A DNA stretch of 64,000 nt from Candidatus Saccharicenans sp. (GTDB lineage: Bacteria; Acidobacteriota; Aminicenantia; Aminicenantales; Saccharicenantaceae): assembly GCA_030017715.1 (NCBI GenBank), contig JASEIU010000001.1:651834-715833 (forward strand), in the 5' to 3' direction. The notes beneath the pieces were generated by a model, which saw only the letters and a list, made by a program, of their open reading frames with translations, had not been told where the DNA came from and ran no database searches. Positions 7,461 to 15,625 of the stretch are shown here, in pieces; the stretch's first letter is position 1; each line of letters begins with the position of its first letter. The position numbers and the translations under genes are program-made.

Positions 7461-7847
7461 TTGAAAGAAAATACCTTTGACAGCAAGTTCCGCTTTATTA
7501 TAGTGGCTGCCCAGAGAGCCAAGCAGCTCCTCAAAGGCGACCGGCCCAAAATAAAATCCCGTCACCGCAACCCGGTCCGGATCGCTCAGGAAGAACTGAA
7601 GTCTGGAGCCATCAAGTACGAAATTCTGCCCTTCAAGAGAGAGGAAGGTCTGGAAGAGGAAGAAGTGCTTCTGACCGAAGCTATTCCTCTGGTTGCCGGC
7701 GAATCGGAAGCTGAAGCCGAGTATGAGGGTCAGGAACCGGAAGAAATTGAAGAGGAACTCGAGGAAGAAGAAGAACTGGAAGAAGAAGAAGAACTGGAAG
7801 AATTGGAAGAAGAGGAAGAGGGCGGTTTCGACGAAGAAGACAAGTAA
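7461..7847 (+). CDS. rpoZ: RNA polymerase omega subunit with long acidic tail
   Basis: Residues 1-65 carry the omega core: SKFRFIIVAAQRAKQLLKG and, later, RIAQEELKSGAIKYEIL. Omega binds the beta-prime subunit and helps RNA polymerase assemble. The remaining half of this 128-residue protein is a highly acidic tail, almost only Glu after residue 90 and ending in DEEDK, encoded by GAA/GAG repeats. The start is a TTG at 7461 after AAGGAG; a strong extended -10 promoter lies upstream. The last 118 bases overlap the CYTH gene on the opposite strand, so the acidic tail is antisense to that protein's poly-serine tail. The omega assignment is firm; the tail's role is unknown. Confidence 0.85.
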   Translation: MKENTFDSKFRFIIVAAQRAKQLLKGDRPKIKSRHRNPVRIAQEELKSGAIKYEILPFKREEGLEEEEVLLTEAIPLVAGESEAEAEYEGQEPEEIEEELEEEEELEEEEELEELEEEEEGGFDEEDK

Positions 7848-8359
7848 TCCTTCTGCCTTTTTTCTTTTATCATCTGCACGTAATCCAGCTTGATAAAATC
7901 TCTGCGGGAGTAACCCAGTCTGGCCGCCAGCCTGACGATATCGCTTCTTTTCCCTTCCAGTTCGATAAACTGGCCGGCTTCGGTCTCGTCCAGACAGATT
8001 TTCACCCGGTCCTTCCGCAGCAGCATTCTCTTTTTGCGGTACTCGAAAACCGGCATCAGTCCGAGTTTCTGCAGAATTTTTCTGAAATGTCTGAAATTCT
8101 TTATTTCGCTCTCAAATTCTTCCCGGACTTTGAAGGACCTGGACTCCAGCGGCCGGCCCTTAAATGTCAGGAAAGCCTTCCGGCCAATTCTTCTCAGGCG
8201 AAGAGCCTGGCGTTCTTTTTCCAGCCGGCCGTCGGGGAAATCGTACAGGGCATTCCATTCCCGGTACCAATCCCGGTCTATCTGGCAGCCCAGTTCCAGC
8301 AGCTTCTGCCTGATTTCCTTGAGATTGGAAATCCTGAGCTTAACCTCGGTCTCTATCAT
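7730..8359 (-). CDS. CYTH domain protein (class IV adenylate cyclase/thiamine triphosphatase type)
   Basis: The N-terminus has the diagnostic ExExK motif (ETEVK, residues 3-7) and the body follows the CYTH barrel, with Arg/Lys-rich strands (LRLRR, FEYRKKR) and CLDETEAGQFIELE. CYTH enzymes act on triphosphates with divalent metal; members include CyaB adenylate cyclase and thiamine triphosphatase. The ATG at 8359 has AAGGA nearby and starts 13 bases after the polyprenyl synthase stop. The domain appears complete by about residue 170. The final 40 or so residues are almost pure serine, produced because the frame runs through the antisense of the rpoZ Glu repeats before meeting a stop. Substrate is unknown. 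Confidence 0.82.
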   Translation of the reverse strand: MIETEVKLRISNLKEIRQKLLELGCQIDRDWYREWNALYDFPDGRLEKERQALRLRRIGRKAFLTFKGRPLESRSFKVREEFESEIKNFRHFRKILQKLGLMPVFEYRKKRMLLRKDRVKICLDETEAGQFIELEGKRSDIVRLAARLGYSRRDFIKLDYVQMIKEKRQKDYLSSSSKPPSSSSSNSSSSSSSSSSSSSSSSSSISSGS

Positions 8360-8372
8360 CGTTAATTCCTTT

Positions 8373-9395
8373 TCATTGTTCTCTCCACAGGACAAAATCG
8401 GTTAGCTGAAGCAGAGATCGGCGGTGGAGAGAGGGCCTCAGTCTTAAAACGGCCGACCTGGCTCTGGCCGCCAGAACCTCTGCCTGTCGGAAGGTTTTCT
8501 GGAGGGCTTCCGTACTCCGGATGAAATTTATCAGTTTCTGGTTCACCGGTTGAGTCTTTTCTGTCTTTATTCTTTCCAGCTCTTTTTTCATCTGTCTTTG
8601 TTCGGCCGGGCCGGCAGCCCGGAGAGCATAGATCAACGGCAAGGTTACCCGTCCTTCTCTCAGGTCGGAAAAAGCCGGCTTGCCGGTCTGTGACGGCCGG
8701 CCCGTCAGGTCCAGCAGGTCATCAATAACCTGGAAGGTCAGACCCAGGTTGAGCCCATATTCTTCCAGGGCCTTCGTCTCCTCCGACCCCGCCCCGCCCA
8801 GACGGGCAGCCAGCCGGCAGGTAGTCTGAAAAAGACTGGCGGTTTTCTTCTCAATTATTTTCAGGTAACGAGCGCGGCTGATTTTAATATTATGACTCTC
8901 GGCCAGTTCTTCAATCTCGCCTTCGATCATCAGACGGGCGGCTTCGGCCAGCATAGCCGGGATTTCTTTCTCTTCTAAGGCCAGCGACCTGGCTACCGAC
9001 CTGATGAAGAAAAAATCGCCGAGCAACAAACTGAAATCGGAGCCGAACCGCTGCCAGGCGGTTTTCTCGCCCCGGCGATAGGCCGAGCGGTCGATGATGT
9101 CGTCATGGATCAGGCTGGCCAGATGAAGTCCTTCCACGGCGGCGGCCAGGGGAAGGTCATGGTTGCCCCGGTAGCCAAAATGCCCGGTTATCAGCAGCAA
9201 GATTCCCGGCCGGATCAGCTTTCCTTGCCGGAGTATGGCTCCGGCGGCCATCCGCCGGATGAGAGGAGAGGTTGACTCCGGCCAGGCTCTCAGGAGTCGG
9301 TTAACCCGGTTCAGCCGCCGACTGACTGGCGAAAGGATTTCGGAAAGAGGCGGAACCCGATGCGGAGGGGATAGAATCTGAGGACAAACAGTCAT
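8373..9395 (-). CDS. Polyprenyl diphosphate synthase (E-type isoprenyl synthase)
   Basis: This 340-residue trans-isoprenyl diphosphate synthase has both Asp-rich motifs: DDIID at about residues 98-102 and DDLLD at 225-229. GKLIRPGILLL near residue 58 is the usual KxxRP element. It joins isopentenyl diphosphate units to an allylic primer to make long chains for quinones or carrier lipids. Small residues rather than bulky aromatics before the first Asp motif suggest a long-chain product, though chain length cannot be fixed here. It lies between TatD (18-base gap) and CYTH (13-base gap) in one minus-strand operon. The ATG at 9395 lacks a strong ribosome binding site, so coupling to tatD is likely. 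Confidence 0.88.
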   Translation of the reverse strand: MTVCPQILSPPHRVPPLSEILSPVSRRLNRVNRLLRAWPESTSPLIRRMAAGAILRQGKLIRPGILLLITGHFGYRGNHDLPLAAAVEGLHLASLIHDDIIDRSAYRRGEKTAWQRFGSDFSLLLGDFFFIRSVARSLALEEKEIPAMLAEAARLMIEGEIEELAESHNIKISRARYLKIIEKKTASLFQTTCRLAARLGGAGSEETKALEEYGLNLGLTFQVIDDLLDLTGRPSQTGKPAFSDLREGRVTLPLIYALRAAGPAEQRQMKKELERIKTEKTQPVNQKLINFIRSTEALQKTFRQAEVLAARARSAVLRLRPSLHRRSLLQLTDFVLWREQ

Positions 9396-9413
9396 TTTTT
9401 CAAGGTAAGCCGG

Positions 9414-10259
9414 TCAGGCGCTTTCCATATTAACACTGCCGGTTTGATTTTTCAATTTAAACAGGTCAAAAAAGTTGGCTGTGGTCTTTTCAGCCACCAT
9501 GTCCAGCGAAATCCGGTGCAGCTCGGCCAGTTTTCGGGCGGTTGAAACCACGAAGGCCGGCTCGTTCCTTCTGCTGGTTTGCTTTTCCGGCTCCGGGGTG
9601 AGGTAAGGAGAGTCGGTTTCGACCAGGAGGCTGTCCAGAGGAAGGTTTCTGGCTGTCTCCCTGAGGTCGGTTGCCCGGGGGTAGGTCAGGATGCCGGAAA
9701 ATGATATCAGGAAGCCGCGGCTGATCATTACTCTGGCCGTGGCCAGAGATTCGGTAAAACAATGCAGTATTCCTCTCGACTTAAACCCTGAGGCGGGTAT
9801 CAGCTCCAGCAGCTTTTTCTCGGCCAGCCGGCTGTGGACGATTACCGGCAGCTCCAGCTCGGCGGCCAGCTCCAGTTGTAGCCTGAACGCTTCGAGCTGT
9901 TTTTCCGGCGGAGCAAAATTGTAGTGAAAATCAAGGCCGATTTCGCCCACCGCCAGAATTTTCTTTTCTCCGGCCAGCCGCCTGATGGTGTCCAGGTGCC
10001 CGGGATTGAGCCGGGCCGCCTGATGAGGGTGAACTCCAGCCGCCAGGAATATGCCCTGATATTCCTGGCTCAGTTTCAGACCGGTCCTGAGGCTTTCCCC
10101 GGAACACAGGTCGAGAGGACAGAGTATCCAGTGGACAGAGCGACTGCGGGCCCTTTCTACGGCTTGCGGTCTGTCCCGCTTAAAATCGGGCATATCCAGG
10201 TGGGCATGCGAATCCACCAGGACGATTTTATTATCGCTTTTGGTTATGGCTGGTTCCAT
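9414..10259 (-). CDS. TatD family metal-dependent DNase
   Basis: This 281-residue TIM-barrel hydrolase has all the metal ligands of the TatD family: HAH in DSHAHLD (residues 18-20), Glu in AVGEIGLDFHYN, His in PVIVHSR and in ILHCFTES, and Asp in LVETDSPYL. TatD enzymes are 3'-5' exonucleases acting on single-stranded or damaged DNA and are cytoplasmic. Length is typical (about 260 residues). It is the first gene of a three-gene operon with polyprenyl synthase and CYTH. The region before the ATG at 10259 has only a weak purine stretch, so the start could lie slightly downstream. YcfH/YabD-type housekeeping function is assumed. Confidence 0.92.
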   Translation of the reverse strand: MEPAITKSDNKIVLVDSHAHLDMPDFKRDRPQAVERARSRSVHWILCPLDLCSGESLRTGLKLSQEYQGIFLAAGVHPHQAARLNPGHLDTIRRLAGEKKILAVGEIGLDFHYNFAPPEKQLEAFRLQLELAAELELPVIVHSRLAEKKLLELIPASGFKSRGILHCFTESLATARVMISRGFLISFSGILTYPRATDLRETARNLPLDSLLVETDSPYLTPEPEKQTSRRNEPAFVVSTARKLAELHRISLDMVAEKTTANFFDLFKLKNQTGSVNMESA

Positions 10260-10304
10260 TTTCTTAAAGTTTCAGTTTTTCCCGGCCTTTAAGCAAAAAA
10301 AACA

Positions 10305-10333
10305 GGGAGGAAAGGAACCGAACCTTTCCTCCC
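10305..10333 (-). terminator. Strong intrinsic terminator after the DUF885 gene
   Basis: GGGAGGAAAGG (10305-10315) pairs perfectly with CCTTTCCTCCC (10323-10333) over an 11-bp stem with a 7-base loop. On the minus strand the stem is followed by TGTTTTTTTTG. It ends the DUF885 transcript and insulates the tatD operon downstream. Confidence 0.93.
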
Positions 10334-10350
10334 CGATAGTATAGGCAGTA

Positions 10351-12114
10351 TTAATTGATCACCCGGGACCTGAGTTGAATCGGGGGCAGAGCTCCGTTGG
10401 AGATCAACCTGGTCAGGAATTCGGCCCGGTTGAAGGCTTCGCCCTTTGTTCTTTGAGCGTCCTTCTCCAGGTCCAGAATTTCCTGCAGGCCGATGTAAGG
10501 AAGGGCTCCGGAACCGGGATTCAAAACCAGGTTGTCCCATTTGGTCTCGGCTTCGGCTTCGGTCTGGAATCCGGTGACCGTCAGATATCTCATAAATTGT
10601 TCTTTGGTAATGCCGCCCTGGTGGATGTTCAGGTCCATCTGGAAATCCATGACGGTTTTCAGCATGAGTTTCAACTGGTTGAGCCTCAACCTGGGGTCGT
10701 AGTCGCCGTAGCCGGCGTAAATCAGATTCTGCTGAACGTAAATAGGCCAGCCCAGAAGAAGCGCCGGGTTGGGGAAAAGCCTGGTTATCAGGCTGGAGGC
10801 TTTCCGGGTGGATACCAGCGGAACGAAATTCCCGGGAAAGATTTTCTGAGCGGTTACCAACTCCAGGTAAAAATTATTGTACTCTTCCAGATAATCCTTG
10901 ATTTTCTGCTCCGACCAGTCACCTGGAATGAAGGCGATTTCTGCCGTGTATTTTCCCTGGGTGTCATAAGCCCCCGGGCCGCTCAGCCTAACCTGGCCCT
11001 GTCCGGCAAAATAGCCGGGCATGGGCTTAATCTCCAGGCTTTCTGTAGGAACGGGAAAAAGCTTGGATTCCAGTCCGAATTTCTTGAGGCTTTCAGCCGA
11101 GGCGGAAACCTTGTTGATCAGGTCTTCCTTTCCGGGGTGAAAGACCTTGATCTTATCAAAAACATTGCGGATGATCCGGTTCCAGATGGTATCCGGGTCG
11201 CCCTGGAGCTGCTCGATGTCAACTTCAGGATACATCATCTTGTGGAGAGGGATGCAGACCAGGAACATTTCGCGGCGGATGTTCTTGACGTCGGACTGAG
11301 CTCTGTTGGCCAGCTCTTCCTGGCTGATGGCTGAGCCGGATAGCCTCTGGATCAAGCGGCGATGGACCTCCGGGCCCAGCCGGAAGTTGCCGGTCGATTT
11401 AGGCAGCAGCTCCGAGCGGAGATACCTCTGATAATCTTCGAGCAGCGGAACGGCCTTGTTGAGCTCGGCCAGAAAAGCCTGCTTAACCGGGTCGGAAGCA
11501 GACCCGGCCAGGGTCGGAGCTTCATTCTTATAGAAATTAATGATATGGGGCAGCTGCTTCAGGGCGGTTTCGGTGTAAATCTGAGCCGGAGTTTTCAAAT
11601 TGTCCTTGGCCCTTTTTATCAGGTTGGGCAGGGCTTTCAACCTTTCAGTGGCGCTGCGCACCCGGCTGTCGACTGGAGCGAATTCCTTGGTCAGCAGACT
11701 GTGCAGAGCGGTGATAATGATGTCGTTGTAAAATAGCGGGTTGTAATCCCAGGGCAGCAGGTTCTCCAGCTTGACGAATTCCAGGTCGATGTAGTCAAAC
11801 AGAATATTCAGGGCCAGCTGGTTTTCCGGTGACAGCTTGGAGCGGTCGAGCTTGATGATGTCGCTGTTTATTTTCTTGATGACCGCGTCTCTCTTGTCGA
11901 CATTGGACTGGCTGGGGTCTTCCAGCTTGTCGTTGTATTTGTAGTATCCGGCTACGGTAGCCTGGGTGGGATAGAATTTCCAGTATTCATCAAGGTAGGT
12001 TTCCAGAATTTTCTGGAACTTGGCGTCTTCCTGGCTCTGGGCCAGAGCCTGTCCCAGCGGCAGCAACAGGACAAATACGGCCGCGCCCAGGATCAAGAGT
12101 CTCGTGTTCTTCAT
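10351..12114 (-). CDS. Exported DUF885-family protein with degenerate active site
   Basis: This 587-residue protein has a signal peptide (residues 1-26, ending ALAQ). The rest is helical and matches DUF885 in outline, including a C-terminal region with LNIHQGG, then SGALPYIGLQEILDLEKDAQ and a final Phe-rich helix. From memory, active DUF885 metallopeptidases carry HExxPGH and EGW motifs. Here the aligned segments read AQKIFPGN (near residue 425) and LGW (near 454), so both His and both Glu residues are gone. It is probably not a zinc peptidase and may bind peptides or act as a scaffold. The ATG at 12114, eight bases after GAGGAGG, is better than the longer frame. A terminator follows. Confidence 0.75.
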   Translation of the reverse strand: MKNTRLLILGAAVFVLLLPLGQALAQSQEDAKFQKILETYLDEYWKFYPTQATVAGYYKYNDKLEDPSQSNVDKRDAVIKKINSDIIKLDRSKLSPENQLALNILFDYIDLEFVKLENLLPWDYNPLFYNDIIITALHSLLTKEFAPVDSRVRSATERLKALPNLIKRAKDNLKTPAQIYTETALKQLPHIINFYKNEAPTLAGSASDPVKQAFLAELNKAVPLLEDYQRYLRSELLPKSTGNFRLGPEVHRRLIQRLSGSAISQEELANRAQSDVKNIRREMFLVCIPLHKMMYPEVDIEQLQGDPDTIWNRIIRNVFDKIKVFHPGKEDLINKVSASAESLKKFGLESKLFPVPTESLEIKPMPGYFAGQGQVRLSGPGAYDTQGKYTAEIAFIPGDWSEQKIKDYLEEYNNFYLELVTAQKIFPGNFVPLVSTRKASSLITRLFPNPALLLGWPIYVQQNLIYAGYGDYDPRLRLNQLKLMLKTVMDFQMDLNIHQGGITKEQFMRYLTVTGFQTEAEAETKWDNLVLNPGSGALPYIGLQEILDLEKDAQRTKGEAFNRAEFLTRLISNGALPPIQLRSRVIN

Positions 12115-12229
12115 TCCTAAGACCTCCTCGTCTGGCGATTTATCCGGCAAAAGCCTGATTTCTTTCTCAAAACTTTAGCTTATCACAAATTAATTTTGAA
12201 TATCAATCCGAAATTCAAATTTTCGTGGC

Positions 12230-13237
12230 TTACCATCTGATAAAAGCCGAGCCCCAGGTAAATCCGGCCCCGAAGGCGGTCAGGGCGATGAGCATTCCCG
12301 GCTTAATCCGTCCATCCTTGACCGCTTCCGACAGAGCGATCGGAATGGAGGCGGCGGTGGTGTTGCCGTATTTGCTGATGTTTCTGATTACCTTTTCTTC
12401 GGGAATCTTGAGGCCTCGGGCCACCATCTGGGAAATGCGGTCGTTGGCCTGATGGGGGATCAGGTAATCTATGTCACCGACGGTCAGGCCCAGGTGTTTG
12501 AGGCCGAACAAAACAGCCTGAGGCATCCTATCGCAGGCGTTCTTAAAAACGGTCCGGCCGTTCATCCGGGGATAGAATTTGCCCTGTTCAAAAAATTCTG
12601 TCCGGAAGGTTGGATTATCTTTTGAAGATGGCTTTTCCATCCACAGCTCGTTAACAAAACGCCCGTCGGAGAAAAGGTGGCAGGACAGCACTCCCCGGCC
12701 GTCTCCGGAATCATTGGGCTCCAGAATTACGGCTCCGGCCCCGTCTCCAAACAGCACTGCCATATCCCGGCCTTCGTCCGAAAAATCCAGATTGGAGGAT
12801 TGCAGTTCGGCCGCCACCAGCAGAATCTTTTTATAAGTGCCGGTCCGGATGTACTGATCGGCTGCCGACAGGGCGTAGATGAAACCCGAACACTGGTCTC
12901 TGACATCAAGGGCTCCGATCTCGCCCAATCCCAGTTTGGCCTGGACCATGACTCCGATGCCGGGAAAATAATGGTCAGGGGAGAGAGTGGCCGCTATTAT
13001 GAAATCTATTTCCGACCTGTCAATACCAGCGTCGGCGATGGCTCTGAGAGCGGCTTCGGTGGCCAGGTCCGAAGTCCCGACTCCGGGTTCAGCCCAGTGT
13101 CGTTCGACAATTCCCGTCCGCTCCCTTATCCAGTCGTCGGAGGTGTTAATCATTTTTTCCAGGTCAAAGTTGGTGACCACTCTGGGCGGGACGTAGTGCC
13201 CGATTCCGGTGATTACGGTTCTTCTTTTATTATCCAT
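12230..13237 (-). CDS. fabH: Beta-ketoacyl-ACP synthase III
   Basis: This 335-residue thiolase-fold enzyme condenses acyl-CoA with malonyl-ACP to start fatty acid synthesis. The catalytic triad is complete: Cys116 in RDQCSGFIYAL, His262 in PHQAN and Asn292 in YGNTTAAS. The length matches FabH (about 320). The start is the ATG at 13237, eight bases after GGAG; an upstream in-frame TTG lacks support. It lies apart from other fab genes, 92 bases after the SDR gene on the same strand and 115 bases before the DUF885 gene. FabH-like paralogues can also make modified ketones or olefins, so a special lipid role beside the oxoamine synthase is possible. Confidence 0.9.
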   Translation of the reverse strand: MDNKRRTVITGIGHYVPPRVVTNFDLEKMINTSDDWIRERTGIVERHWAEPGVGTSDLATEAALRAIADAGIDRSEIDFIIAATLSPDHYFPGIGVMVQAKLGLGEIGALDVRDQCSGFIYALSAADQYIRTGTYKKILLVAAELQSSNLDFSDEGRDMAVLFGDGAGAVILEPNDSGDGRGVLSCHLFSDGRFVNELWMEKPSSKDNPTFRTEFFEQGKFYPRMNGRTVFKNACDRMPQAVLFGLKHLGLTVGDIDYLIPHQANDRISQMVARGLKIPEEKVIRNISKYGNTTAASIPIALSEAVKDGRIKPGMLIALTAFGAGFTWGSAFIRW

Positions 13238-13329
13238 CGGCAAAACTCCATAAATTTATTAAAATTTATGACGACCATTTACCTGATCAAAAAAATACCA
13301 GGAAAAATTGTCTTGATAAAGAGAAATTT

Positions 13330-14298
13330 TTATAACCAATTATTCTCCCGGTACCAGTCCAGGGTAACTTTCATCGCCTGCGGGAAGGTCCAGGCGGTTT
13401 CAAAACCCAGGTCGCGCTTTATTTTATTGGTGTCGGCCACCCAGAACAGCTTCTCCATATCACGACACTTGCTGAGGTTGAGGGCGCTCGGACGGCCCGA
13501 AATCCTGGAAAAAACTTCGGACACTCCGGCAGCTCCTTTTACCAGCCAGAGAGGCAACCTGACCGGTCTGGCTTGGCAGCCCAGAATTCTGGCCGCTTCC
13601 TGCCCGATTTCTTCCCAGGTCCGGGGCACCGGGTCGGCCAGGTTATAGATTTCTCCGCTTCTGAAAGGAGCGGAGGCGCAGAGCTCCATGGCTCGAACCA
13701 GGTCATCGAGGTAACAGAGGCTCATCACCAGCTCACGGCTGAAAGACGGCAGCCAGCCCCGTTTTACTATCCTGAAGAGTTGCAGAAAGTCTTCGTCTCG
13801 CGGTCCGTAAATGGCTGCGGCCCTCAGGATAATGACCGGCATCTTTTCTTTTCTCTTCAGGACTTCTTCTTCGGCCAGGAGCTTGCTGCGGCCGTAGGCT
13901 GAGGCCGGGCAGGGAGGTTCATCTTCTCTGACCGGTGTTCTGTCGGGCGAAGGGCGTCCGGCGGCCAGGCTGCTCAGGTGGATGAACCTGGGAGCCAGTC
14001 CGCTTGTCTCCAGCTTTTCCAGCAAGCTTGCCGTTCCGCCCTGGTTTACAGTATAATAATCGCGCGGTTTAGCGGCTTTGGTCAGCCCCGCCAGATGGAA
14101 GACAACCTCGCAGTCGGCCGGCAAGTCCGGAAGAGAAAAAAGGTCTCCTTTGAGCAGAACGAGGTTTTCGACCGACTGCAACCAGTTGAGTTTAGCCGGG
14201 TTGCGGACCAGGGCCCGGACCCGGTGTCCGGCAGCCAATAACCGTTCTATCAGCCGGCTGCCTATGAATCCGGTAGCTCCGGTGACCAGTGCTGTCAT
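13330..14298 (-). CDS. NAD(P)-dependent epimerase/dehydratase (extended SDR)
   Basis: This 322-residue protein has the extended-SDR nucleotide motif TGATGFIG at residues 7-14, a second element VFHLAGLT, and the Ser/Tyr/Lys catalytic set (HLSSLAAG and YGRSK). Such enzymes reduce or epimerise sugars, sterols or keto-lipids. It is divergent from the alpha-oxoamine synthase gene, whose start is 113 bases away, with a shared intergenic promoter region. In known bacterial sphingolipid pathways an extended SDR reduces a keto intermediate, which makes this neighbour notable. From sequence alone the substrate cannot be set. The final residues (DWYRENNWL) match the usual C-terminal helix of this family. 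Confidence 0.85.
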   Translation of the reverse strand: MTALVTGATGFIGSRLIERLLAAGHRVRALVRNPAKLNWLQSVENLVLLKGDLFSLPDLPADCEVVFHLAGLTKAAKPRDYYTVNQGGTASLLEKLETSGLAPRFIHLSSLAAGRPSPDRTPVREDEPPCPASAYGRSKLLAEEEVLKRKEKMPVIILRAAAIYGPRDEDFLQLFRIVKRGWLPSFSRELVMSLCYLDDLVRAMELCASAPFRSGEIYNLADPVPRTWEEIGQEAARILGCQARPVRLPLWLVKGAAGVSEVFSRISGRPSALNLSKCRDMEKLFWVADTNKIKRDLGFETAWTFPQAMKVTLDWYRENNWL

Positions 14299-14411
14299 GG
14301 CCTGATTTTAGACCAAGCCGGGCCAGCGGTCAATTAAGGTTGAAAAAAGTCTGCCAAAGAGGTATTAAATATAAACCGTAAATTTGGTAGCTGAGAAGTC
14401 AGGAGGACATA

Positions 14412-15596
14412 ATGGACATTTTTGACAAGTGTTACGAATTCAGCCGGGCCGAAGAAGTCATGGCTGCTGGGCTCTACCCTTATTTCACCCCAATTTCCGA
14501 AGCTAAGGGGAACCGGGTTAAGGTCAGGGGCCGGGAAATGATTATGATTGGCTCCAATAATTATCTTGGCCTGATTGACCACCCGAAGGTAATGCAGGCG
14601 GCCAAGGAGGCCATCGACCGCTACGGGGTGGCCACCTGCGGCTCCCGGTTTCTGACCGGAACGATCGATCTTCATGAAATCCTGGAGGACAGGCTGGCCC
14701 GGTTTATGAATAAAGAAGCTGCGGTTACTTTCTCCACGGGATACCAGACCAACCTGGGCATTATTTCTTCGCTGGCCGGAAAGGACGACGTGGTGATCAC
14801 CGACCGGATGGACCATGCCAGCATCATCGATGCCTGCCGCCTGTCGAAAGCCGAGGTTAAAAAATTCAGACATAATGACCTCCGCGACCTGGAAAGGGTT
14901 CTGTCAGAGATTTCCGACGGCAAGGGAAAGCTGATCGTGGTGGACGGAGTGTTCAGCATGGAAGGCGACATCGCCGACCTGCCTGGAATTGTCCCGCTGG
15001 CCAAGAAATACAAAGCCCGGGTGATGGTTGATGACGCTCATGGACTGGGGGTTCTGGGAGAGCATGGTCGCGGCACGGCCGAACATTTCGGTCTGGAAGA
15101 GGAAGTGGACCTGGTTATGGGTACCTTCAGCAAGTCCTTCGTTTCCATCGGAGGTTTCGTGGTTGGTAAGAAAAAGGTGGTCAGCTACATAAAACATCAC
15201 GCCCGCTCGCTGATCTTCAGCGCGGCGGCTACTCCGGCCTCGGTGGCCGCAGTTCTGGCCGCTCTGGAAGTTATAGAAACCGAGCCGGAAAGAAGAGAAA
15301 GGCTGTGGCAGGTGACTAATTTCATGAGAGAAAGTTTCCAGAAACTGGGTTTCAATACCGGTCCCAGCCAGACTCCGATTATTCCCATTCTGATTGGCGA
15401 CGACGAGAAATGCTTTGCCATGTGGAAAACTCTCAGAGACGAGGGAATTTTCACCACTCCGGTCATCCATCCTGCGGTTCCCCATGGTCAGGCCCTCATT
15501 CGCACCAGCTACTCAACCAACCATACCGATGAAGAACTCCGGTTGGTGCTGGAGGCTTTTGAGAAATGCGGCCGGGCCCTGGGTATAATTCCCTGA
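14412..15596 (+). CDS. Alpha-oxoamine synthase (serine palmitoyltransferase/KBL/BioF type)
   Basis: This 394-residue PLP enzyme belongs to the alpha-oxoamine synthases, which condense an amino acid with an acyl thioester and lose CO2. Visible marks are SNNYLGL, GVATCGSRFLTGT followed by LHEILEDRLA, VDDAHGLGVLGEHGRG (the PLP-binding Asp and His) and the Schiff-base lysine K241 in GTFSKSF. Members include 2-amino-3-ketobutyrate CoA ligase, BioF and serine palmitoyltransferase. No biotin or threonine genes are nearby, while an SDR and FabH are, so a lipid role is attractive. The start has AGGAGG six bases upstream. Substrate choice needs structure-based or phylogenetic placement. Confidence 0.88.
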   Translation: MDIFDKCYEFSRAEEVMAAGLYPYFTPISEAKGNRVKVRGREMIMIGSNNYLGLIDHPKVMQAAKEAIDRYGVATCGSRFLTGTIDLHEILEDRLARFMNKEAAVTFSTGYQTNLGIISSLAGKDDVVITDRMDHASIIDACRLSKAEVKKFRHNDLRDLERVLSEISDGKGKLIVVDGVFSMEGDIADLPGIVPLAKKYKARVMVDDAHGLGVLGEHGRGTAEHFGLEEEVDLVMGTFSKSFVSIGGFVVGKKKVVSYIKHHARSLIFSAAATPASVAAVLAALEVIETEPERRERLWQVTNFMRESFQKLGFNTGPSQTPIIPILIGDDEKCFAMWKTLRDEGIFTTPVIHPAVPHGQALIRTSYSTNHTDEELRLVLEAFEKCGRALGIIP

Positions 15597-15625
15597 GGGA
15601 GTGAGGAGTCCGGAAGAGGTCAGGC

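Noticed and set aside
7276-7464. 62-codon plus-strand frame before rpoZ
   Set aside because: It spans the rpoZ promoter and has random-looking composition and no ribosome binding site.
12579-13648. Long plus-strand frames opposite fabH and the SDR gene
   Set aside because: They are antisense shadows of genes with intact catalytic motifs and have no ribosome binding sites or recognisable domains.
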